A DNA stretch of 53,168 bases, taken from contig VXTU01000085.1 in the NCBI GenBank assembly GCA_009837285.1, positions 1 through 53,168 of the forward strand, given 5' to 3'. A model generated the notes under the pieces. That model saw only the letters and a list, made by a program, of their open reading frames with translations. It made no database searches and was not told the DNA's origin. The translations under genes were made by a program, and so were the position numbers. This stretch comes from Chloroflexota bacterium (GTDB lineage: Bacteria; Chloroflexota; Dehalococcoidia; UBA2979). Below are positions 14,758-24,219 of the stretch, one piece after another (position 1 is the stretch's first letter; each line of letters opens with the position of its first letter).

Positions 14758-15566
14758 CCGCGGCACCGCTCACCGCCGATCTGCTTGCCTTCGCCGTCTC
14801 GCTCGCCGACGCCGCCGACGCCATCTCGATGCGGCACTACCGCACCGAGCACGCCGTCGAGCGCAAGGACGACGGGACGTTCGTTACGCCGGCTGACCGC
14901 GAGATCGAGGTGCTCCTGCGCGAACGCGTCGCCGAGGCGTACCCGGACCACGCCGTGCTCGGCGAGGAGCAGGGTGGCGACGCGGCGACGGACGCCGAGG
15001 TGCGCTGGATCATCGACCCCATCGACGGGACGCATAACTTCATGCGTGGCGTCCCGATCTGGGCCACGCTCATCGCCGTCGAACGCGGCGGGAGCATCGA
15101 GGTCGGCGTGGTGTCCGCGCCCGCGCTCGGCACGCGCTGGTGGGCTGGGCGGGGCCTCGGCGCGTACCGCGGCGCGACCGGCGGCCGGGCCGGGTCCGGC
15201 GAGCGCATCCACGTCTCAGCCACCGCGACGCTCGCCGAGGCTCAGGTGATGTGTGGCGACATCGTCTCGACCCTCGACCGCTGGCCGGGGACCCAAGCGC
15301 TGCTCTGGGACGCGTGGCGGGTACGCGCGCCCGGCGACTTCTGGGGCTTCTGCCTCGTCGCCGAGGGTGCGGCCGAGGTGATGCTGGAAGGCGCGCACCT
15401 CTACCCGTGGGACCTCGCCCCGCTCATCCCGATCGTCGAGGAAGCGGGCGGACGACTGACGGACGCGGAGGGCGGCCCGCTGGAGGGCGCCGGCCCGGTC
15501 ATCGCCTCGAACGGGCGGCTGCACGACGAGGTAGTTCGACGCCTTGCGGGCGGCAGCGCTACATAA
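14754..15566 (+). CDS. hisN: Inositol-monophosphatase-family histidinol-phosphatase
   Basis: A Mg-dependent IMPase-fold phosphatase of 270 residues: VTPADREIE, VLGEEQGG, WIIDPIDGTHNFMRG (metal-binding Asp cluster) and YPWDLAPLIPIVEEAGG, plus VIASNGRLHDE at the end. Family members dephosphorylate inositol, fructose-1,6- or histidinol phosphates; the position at the end of the his operon, and the absence of a phosphatase domain in HisB, point to histidinol-phosphatase. The start is GTG 14754, overlapping the previous stop (GTGA). It is the last gene of the operon; no clear terminator follows. Confidence 0.85.
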   Translation: MTAAPLTADLLAFAVSLADAADAISMRHYRTEHAVERKDDGTFVTPADREIEVLLRERVAEAYPDHAVLGEEQGGDAATDAEVRWIIDPIDGTHNFMRGVPIWATLIAVERGGSIEVGVVSAPALGTRWWAGRGLGAYRGATGGRAGSGERIHVSATATLAEAQVMCGDIVSTLDRWPGTQALLWDAWRVRAPGDFWGFCLVAEGAAEVMLEGAHLYPWDLAPLIPIVEEAGGRLTDAEGGPLEGAGPVIASNGRLHDEVVRRLAGGSAT

Positions 15567-15610
15567 GCTCGACGTCCGTCATTACATCCCCGATACAGCG
15601 TCGCAGCCGC

Positions 15611-15616
15611 TACAAT
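15611..15616 (+). promoter_or_regulatory. Probable -10 box upstream of amt
   Basis: TACAAT, a near-consensus -10 element 70 nt upstream of the amt ATG. No convincing -35 sequence is present at the right distance. The 120-nt gap after hisN holds no other feature I can support. Confidence 0.35.
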
Positions 15617-15686
15617 CCCGCCAGCGCCACGCCCGGTCGGGCGTGCCCGATTGGCGTGCCTCCCCGTGACGATTGCGGAGGCTCCT

Positions 15687-17078
15687 ATGCTCACGAATGT
15701 GCTCTCACGGCGTCGGCCCGCGGCCATCCTGGCCGCCTCGGGCGTGCTTGCGCTCGTGCTCTTCCTGCTCATGAGCGGGCGGGCGCACGCACAGGAGCTC
15801 GACGCCGAAGTCGCGTTCATCCTCAACACATTCTCGTTCCTGATCTGGGGCGCGCTCGTGATGTGGATGTGCGCGGGCTTCACCATGCTCGAGTCGGGCT
15901 CGGTACGCACCAAGAACGCGTCGATGATCTGCCTCAAGAACATCGGCCTCTACTCGATTGCCGGGCTGGCCTACTTCTTCATCGGCTACAACCTGATGTA
16001 CGTCGACCTCGTCGGCGGCGTGATCGGCTCCTTCAACCTGCTCTACGGCCCCACCTCGCAGGAGATCGCGCTCGTGGGCGGCGAGGGCGATGCCGCCGCC
16101 ATCGTGGCGAACAACGACTACTCGACGATGTCGGACTGGTTCTTCCAGATGGTCTTCGTGGCAACGGCCGCCTCGATCGTGTCGGGAGCGCTGGCTGAGC
16201 GCGTGAAGATGTGGACGTTCTTCCTGTTCGTGCTCGTGCTCACGGGGTTCATCTACCCGACGGTCGGCGCCTGGACGTGGGGCGGCGGCTGGCTGGCTGA
16301 GCTGGGGTTCCAGGACTTCGCCGGCTCGACGATCGTGCACGGTGTGGGCGGCTGGGCCGCCCTCGCGGGCATCCTCGTGGTGGGTCCGAGGCTCGGCAAG
16401 TTCCGGGCCGACGGCACCCCGCGGCCGACGCCGCCGTCGAACATCCTCGTGGTGACGCTCGGCGTCTTCATCCTGTGGTTCGGGTGGTTCGGCTTCAACG
16501 GCGGCTCGCAGCTCGCGCTCGGCAGCGCCGGTGACGCGGTCGCGATGAGCCACGTGCTCGTCAACACGAACCTCGCCGCGTGCGCGGGCGTGATGGCGGC
16601 ACTCGCCGGGTCGCGCTACCTCCTCGGCCGCATGGACCTCTTCGCCGGCCTGAACGGCGCAATCGCCGGCTTGGTGTCGATCACGGCCGGGCCCGACATC
16701 ACCGACCACTACTGGGCGGTGATCATCGGCGCGATCGGCGGGCTGATCTGCACTGCGGGGCTCAAGGCGCTGGAGCGCCTCCAGCTCGATGACGTCGTCG
16801 GGGCGGTGCCTGCCCACCTCTTCGCCGGCATCTGGGGCACCCTCGCCGCCTCGATCGTGGCGGGCGCGGACATCGCCGTGCAGGCCCTCGGCGTGCTCGC
16901 GATCGGCGCGTTCGTGTTCACGATCTCGTGGGTGCTGTGGCAGGTGCTCGCGATGACGCTGAGTGTGCGCGTCACCCCGGAGGTCGAGCGGCTTGGCCAG
17001 GACGTGGGCGAGCTGGGCATCGAGGCATACCCGGAGTTCGTGGTGATGCCGGAAGAGGTCTTCGCGGACGGCGAGTAG
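15687..17078 (+). CDS. amt: Ammonium transporter
   Basis: A 463-residue Amt/MEP/Rh-family channel that moves ammonium across the inner membrane. A cleavable N-terminal signal (hydrophobic ILAASGVLALVLFLLMSG then AHA) is followed by about 11 membrane segments. The pore twin histidines are in TIVHGVGGWAAL and VPAHLFAGIWGTL; LESGSVRTKN, TAASIVSGALAERVK and WFGWFGFNGGS are family signatures. Start ATG 15687 follows GCGGAGG. No glnK/glnB gene is adjacent, which is unusual, since most amt genes pair with a PII regulator. The gene converges with the lipoprotein gene, 36 nt away. Confidence 0.95.
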   Translation: MLTNVLSRRRPAAILAASGVLALVLFLLMSGRAHAQELDAEVAFILNTFSFLIWGALVMWMCAGFTMLESGSVRTKNASMICLKNIGLYSIAGLAYFFIGYNLMYVDLVGGVIGSFNLLYGPTSQEIALVGGEGDAAAIVANNDYSTMSDWFFQMVFVATAASIVSGALAERVKMWTFFLFVLVLTGFIYPTVGAWTWGGGWLAELGFQDFAGSTIVHGVGGWAALAGILVVGPRLGKFRADGTPRPTPPSNILVVTLGVFILWFGWFGFNGGSQLALGSAGDAVAMSHVLVNTNLAACAGVMAALAGSRYLLGRMDLFAGLNGAIAGLVSITAGPDITDHYWAVIIGAIGGLICTAGLKALERLQLDDVVGAVPAHLFAGIWGTLAASIVAGADIAVQALGVLAIGAFVFTISWVLWQVLAMTLSVRVTPEVERLGQDVGELGIEAYPEFVVMPEEVFADGE

Positions 17079-17114
17079 CTGCCGCGGGACGCCCTCGGCG
17101 GCCCGCCCGCAACC

Positions 17115-19055
17115 TCAGTCGTGCTCGAGATAGTCGTGGCTGACCCAGCCCTCGACGCCGTCCTCGGTGCGGACATAGACCCAGACCGGTGCTGATCGGA
17201 CTCGTCGCTCGTCCAACCCGATGGAGGGGTGGACGGATGCTGGGTAGTACGAGCTCTTCACAGTTCCTTCCGGGTACTCCCGCTGCACGAACACGACGCG
17301 CGCACCGTCCCGCAAGCAGTCAAGGATCTCGCCATCCGTGTCCGGCTCGCTGCGGAGGTGGAGGCAGTCACTGGTGCGCGCGACGCGGAACGCGATCTCC
17401 TCGCTGAAGGGAGGGAATTCGATCTTCGGCGGAAGCAGCAGCCACTCGACCCAGCCCTCACCCCAGCCCTCTCCCGCTACAGACCAGCGCTCGCGATGGG
17501 AATCGCCCCACCAGCACGGACTGCCGCCCCCAGATTCTGGAACTCTTCCTCTTCCGTGGTCGTCATCCTCGATCGCATCGGAGGGCAGCACCCAGCGCCC
17601 CTCGAATGCGTCGTACACGTTGCAGTCGTATCCGAAATACCGGCCATCCCCCGTGGGAGCCGGTTGTGGACCGGTCTGCCACGCGCCCCAAGTGCCGCCG
17701 CCTCTCAGGAACGGCACGATCTCGGGCTCCGGTCGAATCCGCACGATGACGTATCCGTCGTGGGTACCCACAACGATGCCCTCGCTGGTCGCGAGCCACT
17801 CGGCGTTCCACCAAAGCTCGCCGGTGCGCGCGGAGCGGACGCGAAAGAGCGGAACGCACGTTGCAGCGTCCGCGATCACCAAACTTGGCCAAGGGTCGTC
17901 GAGCCGAGCGAACCCCACGTACTTGGTGAACGCGGGTCCGCCGTCGAGCCATGCCACGTAGCGACCATCGGGGGATGTCCACGCCGACCCGACGGCCCAT
18001 CCAGTACTCGGAGCACCTCCGCTCGGGCAGGCGGGCCGGAGCACGGGCTCGCCCTCCCAGTTGAAGAAGTGGTCGCTGACGTGCTGCCTGGCCTCCTCCT
18101 TGGTGCCCACTACGTGGGAGAACACGACGTGGACAGTTGGGCCCTTCCACTTGGTATCGATCCACATGCGGACGTTCCTGGCGTCGGGATCGGGCTCGAA
18201 CAGGACGGAGATGCGGGATGACTCGATCGATACGAGGTACGCAGTTGTCCTGCTCCCGACAGCGAAGGTCTGTCGATCCGGCGAGACCACTACAGTGTGT
18301 TCGGAGACTTCCCGGTCGGCGGTGAGTCGGGCGACTTCTTCCATCTCGCCGTTCGCGAGCGTCATCTGGCTGGGCCAGTCGCCGGTAGGCTCCACGAACA
18401 GCAGGTGCCCGGGTCCGGCATGCACGAGCCGCAGCTTGGCTTCTGGCCACCGCCACGAACGTCCCGTTCCCCGGTGCAGGAGATACGCCCACTCGCCGGA
18501 AGGATCCCGGGATCTGATCCAGCCGCCCGGGAAGTGACCGTAGCCGTGGAACAGATCTGTTCCGGGGACTCGATATACGTTGGTCACCCCCGTGACCGGA
18601 TCGAGGACGGCGATCCCGCCCGGGCCGGATGCCTCCCCCGGCTTGACATGCTCGAACGCGCCCGGCGCCGGCTCGATGAGATCAAAGGCATCGGGCGGCC
18701 TGGGCGTGGGCGTTGGACTCGGCGTCGGTGTTGGGCTTGGCGTCGGGTCTGGTGTGGGCGTCGGCGTGGCGGTCTCGGTTGGCGTGGGTGTGGTGGTCGC
18801 GGTCGGGGAGGGCGTTGGTGGTGGCTGTGGCGTCGACGTCGCAGGTGGAGTCGCCACGATTGTCGGCGCGGGAGTCGCGGTCGGCGTCGTGGCGCTTGGC
18901 GTCGTCGTGGCCGCGCTCGTCGGTGATGGAGAGGGCGGGGGAGCGGGCTCCGGGCCATCCTCGCACGCCACTGCGAAGGCCAGCGCCCCCATCACGAGCA
19001 CGGAGCGAGCACGCGTGACGAAGTGCGTGAGGGCGCCGCGCGCACCAAAGCTCAT
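17115..19055 (-). CDS. Surface lipoprotein with Thr/Pro-rich linker and SH3-like C-terminal domain
   Basis: A 646-residue secreted lipoprotein. The N terminus has a hydrophobic signal ending in LAFAVAC, a lipobox whose Cys would be lipid-modified. Residues ~35-120 are a degenerate Pro-Thr-Ser linker. The central ~400 residues look like repeated beta-strands ([24 protein letters not shown]), suggesting a propeller-like fold. The C terminus ([21 protein letters not shown] ... [20 protein letters not shown]) resembles a bacterial SH3 domain that often binds cell-wall material. GC content is lower than in flanking genes. It lies 49 nt downstream of purS on the same strand, possibly as an insertion into the purine operon. 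Exact function unknown. Confidence 0.83.
   Translation of the reverse strand: MSFGARGALTHFVTRARSVLVMGALAFAVACEDGPEPAPPPSPSPTSAATTTPSATTPTATPAPTIVATPPATSTPQPPPTPSPTATTTPTPTETATPTPTPDPTPSPTPTPSPTPTPRPPDAFDLIEPAPGAFEHVKPGEASGPGGIAVLDPVTGVTNVYRVPGTDLFHGYGHFPGGWIRSRDPSGEWAYLLHRGTGRSWRWPEAKLRLVHAGPGHLLFVEPTGDWPSQMTLANGEMEEVARLTADREVSEHTVVVSPDRQTFAVGSRTTAYLVSIESSRISVLFEPDPDARNVRMWIDTKWKGPTVHVVFSHVVGTKEEARQHVSDHFFNWEGEPVLRPACPSGGAPSTGWAVGSAWTSPDGRYVAWLDGGPAFTKYVGFARLDDPWPSLVIADAATCVPLFRVRSARTGELWWNAEWLATSEGIVVGTHDGYVIVRIRPEPEIVPFLRGGGTWGAWQTGPQPAPTGDGRYFGYDCNVYDAFEGRWVLPSDAIEDDDHGRGRVPESGGGSPCWWGDSHRERWSVAGEGWGEGWVEWLLLPPKIEFPPFSEEIAFRVARTSDCLHLRSEPDTDGEILDCLRDGARVVFVQREYPEGTVKSSYYPASVHPSIGLDERRVRSAPVWVYVRTEDGVEGWVSHDYLEHD
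18700..18945 (-). repeat. Degenerate Thr-Pro codon repeat in the lipoprotein linker
   Basis: On the plus strand this stretch is built of GGCGTCGG/GGTGTGGG-type units, encoding alternating Thr, Pro, Ser and Ala on the minus strand. Such tracts are prone to length change by slippage. It is a coding low-complexity linker, not a CRISPR or tandem-repeat array with fixed unit length. Confidence 0.7.
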
Positions 19056-19104
19056 GCAGACAGCCAGTCAGGGGAACTCAGGCCACTCTCGAACACCCAA
19101 GAGT

Positions 19105-19365
19105 CTAGCCCGCAGTCGCGACCTCCGCGACATCGAGCTCGAAGTCCTCGATCACCGGGTTGGCGAGCAGGCGCTCGCACATTTCCCGCGCCGCCGCCTC
19201 CGCCGACGCCGCGTCGGGGGCGTCGAGGGTGACCTCGATGCGCTTGCCGACGCGGACGGACTGCACGCCGTCGAAGCCGAGGTCGTGTAGGCCGCCGGCC
19301 ACGGCAAGGCCCTGCGGGTCGTTGACGAGCGGCTTGAGCATCACGCGGATGCTCGCCAGGTACAT
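19105..19365 (-). CDS. purS: Phosphoribosylformylglycinamidine synthase subunit PurS
   Basis: PurS (86 residues) is the small bridging subunit that links PurQ glutaminase and PurL synthetase in the fourth step of purine synthesis. It has the expected length and pattern: ASIRVMLKPLVNDPQG, LGFDGVQSVRVGKRIEV and MCERLLANPVIEDFELDV. Start ATG 19365 lies 2 nt after the purC stop. purQ and purL normally follow purS directly; here a lipoprotein gene follows instead, and no purQ or purL is in the window. Confidence 0.93.
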   Translation of the reverse strand: MYLASIRVMLKPLVNDPQGLAVAGGLHDLGFDGVQSVRVGKRIEVTLDAPDAASAEAAAREMCERLLANPVIEDFELDVAEVATAG

Positions 19366-19367
19366 CG

Positions 19368-20279
19368 TCACGAGGCGTCGGGCAGCGGGTCGCCAGTGAT
19401 CAGCCGGTACGCCTCCGTGTAGCGCTCCGAGCTCGCCTCGACGATGTCGGGCGGCAGCTCGGGGGCGGGGGGCTCGCGGTTCCAGCCGGTGTCGCTCGCC
19501 CAGTCGCGGACGTACTGCTTGTCGAACGAGGGCTGGCCGTGGCCGGCTTCGTAGCCCGCCATCGGCCAGAAGCGCGAGGAGTCGGGCGTGAGCGCCTCGT
19601 CGATGAGCGTGATCTCGCCGTCGATGACGCCGAACTCGAACTTCGTGTCGGCGATGATGATGCCGCGCTCCTCGGCGACGCCCGCCGCGTAGCGGTAGAG
19701 GGCGAGCGAGCGCAGCTTGATGACGTTCGCCATCTCCTCGCCGATGAAGTCCACGACCTCCTCGAAAGTCATCGGCATGTCGTGGCCGGTCTCGGCCTTG
19801 GTGGTGGGGGTGAAGATCGGGTCGGGCAGCATCTGCGACTCGATGAGCCCCTCGAGCAACACGATGCCGCAGACCGAGCCGGACTGCCGGTACTCGGACC
19901 AGCCCGAGCCGGTGATGTAGCCGCGCACGACGCACTCGACGAGGATCGGCTCCGCCTTGCGGACGACCATCGAGCGCCCCGCGAGCCCTGCCTCGCCGGC
20001 GTTTACCGAGGTGCCGCCGAGCTTGAGCGTGTCGCCGGCCTCGACGACCGAGATCATGTGGTTGGGCACCACGTCGGCGGTGCGGTCGAACCAGTGTGCG
20101 GAGAGCCGCGTGAGCACCTCGCCCTTGCGCGGCACGGGCGTCGGCATCACCACGTCGTACGTGGAGACGCGGTCGGTGGCGACCATCAGCAGGCGGTCGT
20201 CGCCGAGGTCGTAGAGCTCGCGGACCTTGCCCTCGTGCAGCTTGCCCGGCAGGTCGCTGCGCACCATCACTCCGGTCAT
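19368..20279 (-). CDS. purC: Phosphoribosylaminoimidazole-succinocarboxamide synthase
   Basis: PurC (SAICAR synthetase, 303 residues) joins aspartate to CAIR with ATP. Visible signatures are LHEGKVRELYDLGDDRLLMVATDR for ATP binding, PVPRKGEVLTRLSAHWF, ILVECVVRGYITGSGW and LIDEALTPDSSRFWP. The length is that of the longer PurC type found in actinobacteria, yeast and Chloroflexota rather than the ~240-residue E. coli type. It lies 45 nt downstream of purB in the same operon. Confidence 0.95.
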   Translation of the reverse strand: MTGVMVRSDLPGKLHEGKVRELYDLGDDRLLMVATDRVSTYDVVMPTPVPRKGEVLTRLSAHWFDRTADVVPNHMISVVEAGDTLKLGGTSVNAGEAGLAGRSMVVRKAEPILVECVVRGYITGSGWSEYRQSGSVCGIVLLEGLIESQMLPDPIFTPTTKAETGHDMPMTFEEVVDFIGEEMANVIKLRSLALYRYAAGVAEERGIIIADTKFEFGVIDGEITLIDEALTPDSSRFWPMAGYEAGHGQPSFDKQYVRDWASDTGWNREPPAPELPPDIVEASSERYTEAYRLITGDPLPDAS

Positions 20280-20324
20280 CGTCTGTCCTCTCCGTGGATC
20301 GCTGGGGGAGTCGTCATGCGTGTG

Positions 20325-21620
<1,296 letters not shown>

Positions 21621-21629
21621 CGGCCGCCC

Positions 21630-21968
21630 CTAGTCGTTCGCGAACTCTTCGCGGACGGGCGAGAACGCCTCGATCAGCGTGACGGCGTCGAGCGCGACGA
21701 CGTGGTGCGGCACGTCGCCGGGGATGAGGTACGAGTCGCCCGGCCCGAGCTCCTGGTCGATGTCGCCGATGCGGAAGTGGACACGGCCCGATGCGACGTG
21801 GCCGACCTGCTCGTGCGGGTGCGTGTGCTCGGGCACCTCGGCGCCCGGCGCGATACGGATCTCGACGAACGTGATGCGGTCGCCGGAGACCAGTGTGCGG
21901 CGCACGACGCCGGGGAACTGGTCCACCGGGTTGAGTGCCTCGTAGCTGCGGGTGCGAGGTTCGGTCAT
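21630..21968 (-). CDS. Small cupin-domain protein in the purine operon
   Basis: A single-domain cupin of 112 residues. The first cupin motif contains PEHTHPHEQVGHVASGRV, with three His and a Glu positioned as metal ligands, and the second is PGDSYLIPGDVPHHVVAL. Cupins bind metals and range from isomerases to sugar or ligand sensors, so no reaction can be named. It sits between purE and purB with 25-nt and 9-nt gaps and must be co-transcribed with them. Purine-related cupins are not established to my knowledge. Confidence 0.85.
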   Translation of the reverse strand: MTEPRTRSYEALNPVDQFPGVVRRTLVSGDRITFVEIRIAPGAEVPEHTHPHEQVGHVASGRVHFRIGDIDQELGPGDSYLIPGDVPHHVVALDAVTLIEAFSPVREEFAND

Positions 21969-21993
21969 CGGTTCCTGGCCGGTGCGCGCGGCG

Positions 21994-22473
21994 CTAGCGG
22001 CGCGCCTGCTCCTCGCGGTAGGCGTCGAGCGCCTGCGCGATGTCCGGGTGGCTGAGCGCGAGGATGCGCGCGGCGTAGACGGCGGCGTTGCGAGCGCCCC
22101 ACGGGCCCACCGCCATGGTAGCGACCGGCACCCCGGGCGGCATCTGCACGATCGCGTGCAGCGCGTCGACGCCCCCGAGCGCCGAGGATGCCAGCGGCAC
22201 GCCGATCACGGGCAGCGGTGTGTAGGCAGCGACTACGCCCGGCAGCGCCGCCGCGCCGCCCGCGCCCGCCACGAGCACCTCGATGCCCGCGTCCTTCGCG
22301 CCCACTGTGTAGTCGCGCACGACGTCGGGCGTCCGGTGCGCGGACATGACGTGCTGCTCGTACGGGATGCCGAGGCGTTCGAGTATGTCGCCGCAGCCGG
22401 ACATCGCCTCCTCGTCGGAGCGCGAGCCCATCAGGATGGCGACGAGCGCGGTCGCGTTGCTGTCGGTCGTCAT
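21994..22473 (-). CDS. purE: N5-carboxyaminoimidazole ribonucleotide mutase
   Basis: PurE (159 residues, class I) moves the carboxyl group of N5-CAIR to give CAIR. Signatures are ILMGSRSDEEAM for phosphate binding, MSAHRTPD with the catalytic His, GAGGAAALPGVVAA and GVPLASSALGG. Class I PurE usually needs PurK to supply N5-CAIR; no purK is in the window. The gene lies 10 nt after the unknown 134-residue gene. Confidence 0.94.
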   Translation of the reverse strand: MTTDSNATALVAILMGSRSDEEAMSGCGDILERLGIPYEQHVMSAHRTPDVVRDYTVGAKDAGIEVLVAGAGGAAALPGVVAAYTPLPVIGVPLASSALGGVDALHAIVQMPPGVPVATMAVGPWGARNAAVYAARILALSHPDIAQALDAYREEQARR

Positions 22474-22483
22474 CGTGCAGTCC

Positions 22484-22888
22484 TCATCTCATGGTTCCGC
22501 CGCCGAGCATCGGGTCCGGCCCGGCGATGATCTGTGCGAGGTCGCGGCAGACGGCTGCGCGTTCGTGTCGGTCGGCGAACGCCGCCCCGCCGCGTGGCTC
22601 CTCGGTCACGTGCAGGTTGGCGCGCACGACGGCGGCGAGCTCGTCCTGGTCCGCCTCGCGGACCCGGCGCCGCACCTCCTCGTCGCGGACGCGGATGTTG
22701 CGGATCACGAACTCCCGCTCGCCGTCCAGGCTCTGCAGCACCGCGTCGACCATGCCGGCGGGGGTGCTCCACGCTGCGACGAAGTGCAGGCACGGCGTGC
22801 CGATCCGCGTCGACTTCGTCGACCAGAAATGCTCCTCCAACGAGCGGCGGCACTCCGGCATCGGACAGCGCAGCAGTGAGGCGCTCAT
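22484..22888 (-). CDS. Hypothetical protein in the purine operon
   Basis: I do not recognise this 134-residue protein. It starts MSASLLRCPMPECRR with a Cys-x4-Cys pair that could be a partial metal site, followed by EEHFWSTKSTRIGTPCLHFVAAWSTPAG. The middle holds a charged helical stretch (RNIRVRDEEVRRRVREADQD) and the end is RDLAQIIAGPDPMLGGG. It lies 7 nt after purD and 10 nt before purE, in a tight operon. ATG 22888 was chosen because the upstream extension overlaps purD. Its conserved setting, if shared by relatives, would argue for a purine-linked or regulatory role. Confidence 0.7.
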   Translation of the reverse strand: MSASLLRCPMPECRRSLEEHFWSTKSTRIGTPCLHFVAAWSTPAGMVDAVLQSLDGEREFVIRNIRVRDEEVRRRVREADQDELAAVVRANLHVTEEPRGGAAFADRHERAAVCRDLAQIIAGPDPMLGGGTMR

Positions 22889-22895
22889 CGTGCTC

Positions 22896-24188
22896 CTACA
22901 GCCCTCGCCCGCTCGCGACACGGGCCGGCGCGGCGATGTCCGTGCGGTAGTGTGCGCCCTCGAAGTCGATGCGACGCACGTTGTCGTAGGCGCGCTCGCG
23001 CGCCTCGCCGAGCGTCGGCGCCTTCGCGACGACGCATAACACCCGCCCACCCGCCGTGACGAACGTCCCGTCCGCGTTGTGCCGTGCGCCGGCGAGGAAC
23101 ACCTGCACGTCGCCGTCGACTTCCTCGACGCCGGTGATGGGCTTCCCGGTCTCGTAGCTCCCGGGGTAGCCGCCAGACGCCATCACGACGCCCACAGTCG
23201 CGTCGTCGTCCCACGTGACGGGCACCTCGGCGAGACGACCGTGCGCGACGCCCTCGCAGATGGCGAGCAGGTCCGAGGTGAGGCGGGGCAGCAGCGCCTC
23301 CGCCTCCGGGTCGCCGAGGCGGCAGTTGAACTCGATCACCTTCGGGCCGGCGGCGGTGACCATCATCCCGGGGTAGAGCACCCCTCGGTACTCGCGGCCG
23401 GAGGCGGCGAGGGCGGCCACGGCTCGCTCGGTCACCTCGCGCTCGATGCGGGACGCGTCGTCGTCGGTGAGCCAGCCGGGCGGCGAGTAGACGCCCATGC
23501 CGCCGGTGTTGGGGCCTTCATCGCCGTCGAACACCGGCTTGTGGTCGCAGCTGAACGGCATGTGCGCGACGGTCGTGCCGTCGGTGAAGGCGTGCGCCGA
23601 GGTCTCCGGCCCCTGGAGCCGCTCCTCGATCAGCACGCGTGCTCCCGCGTCACCGAACGCGCGGTCCATCATCGACGCCTCGATCGCGGCGATTGCTTCG
23701 TCGGTCGTGTCGCAGACCACGACGCCCTTGCCGGCGGCGAGGCCGTCCGCCTTGACGACGCAGGAGCCCCCGCGGCTGTGCGCGAAGGCGACCGCCATGT
23801 CGAAGTCCTCGAACATCGCGGCGCGGCCGGTGGCGATGCCAGCCTCGGCCATCAGCTCCTTCGCGAACGCCTTGGACCACTCGATCTCGGCAGCCGACAT
23901 GGTGGGGCCGAACACCGGGACGCCCTCGGCGGTCAGCGCGTCGGCGACCCCGTGCGCAAGCGGCGCCTCCGGCCCGACCACGACGAGGTCGGCACGCAGC
24001 CTCGTCGCTGCGTCGACGACTGCCCGCGGGCTGTCGATGTCGAGCGCGTCGAGGTTCTCGCCGTACTGGGCGGTGCCGGCGTTGCCGGGTGCACTCGTGA
24101 GCGTGCTGAGGTTCGGCGACTGGGCGAGCTTCCACGCGATGGCGTGCTCGCGGCCTCCGCCGCCGAGGAGCAGGACGTTGGTGCTCAT
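22896..24188 (-). CDS. purD: Phosphoribosylamine--glycine ligase
   Basis: PurD (GAR synthetase, 430 residues) joins glycine to phosphoribosylamine. The ATP-grasp enzyme shows VLLLGGGGREHAIAWKLAQS at the N terminus, VVGPEAPLAHGVADAL, CVVKADGLAAGKGVVVC, MPFSCDHKPVFDGDEGPNTGGMG and VIEFNCRLGDPEAEALLPRL. Length and start (ATG 24188) are standard. It follows guaA by 31 nt. Confidence 0.96.
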   Translation of the reverse strand: MSTNVLLLGGGGREHAIAWKLAQSPNLSTLTSAPGNAGTAQYGENLDALDIDSPRAVVDAATRLRADLVVVGPEAPLAHGVADALTAEGVPVFGPTMSAAEIEWSKAFAKELMAEAGIATGRAAMFEDFDMAVAFAHSRGGSCVVKADGLAAGKGVVVCDTTDEAIAAIEASMMDRAFGDAGARVLIEERLQGPETSAHAFTDGTTVAHMPFSCDHKPVFDGDEGPNTGGMGVYSPPGWLTDDDASRIEREVTERAVAALAASGREYRGVLYPGMMVTAAGPKVIEFNCRLGDPEAEALLPRLTSDLLAICEGVAHGRLAEVPVTWDDDATVGVVMASGGYPGSYETGKPITGVEEVDGDVQVFLAGARHNADGTFVTAGGRVLCVVAKAPTLGEARERAYDNVRRIDFEGAHYRTDIAAPARVASGRGL

Positions 24189-24219
24189 CGGTGCTGCGTC
24201 CCGCTCGCGCTCACCCCTC

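Noticed and set aside
18700-18950. Possible CRISPR or tandem-repeat array
   Set aside because: Units are not of constant length or sequence and code for a Thr/Pro linker in a lipoprotein; there are no spacers.
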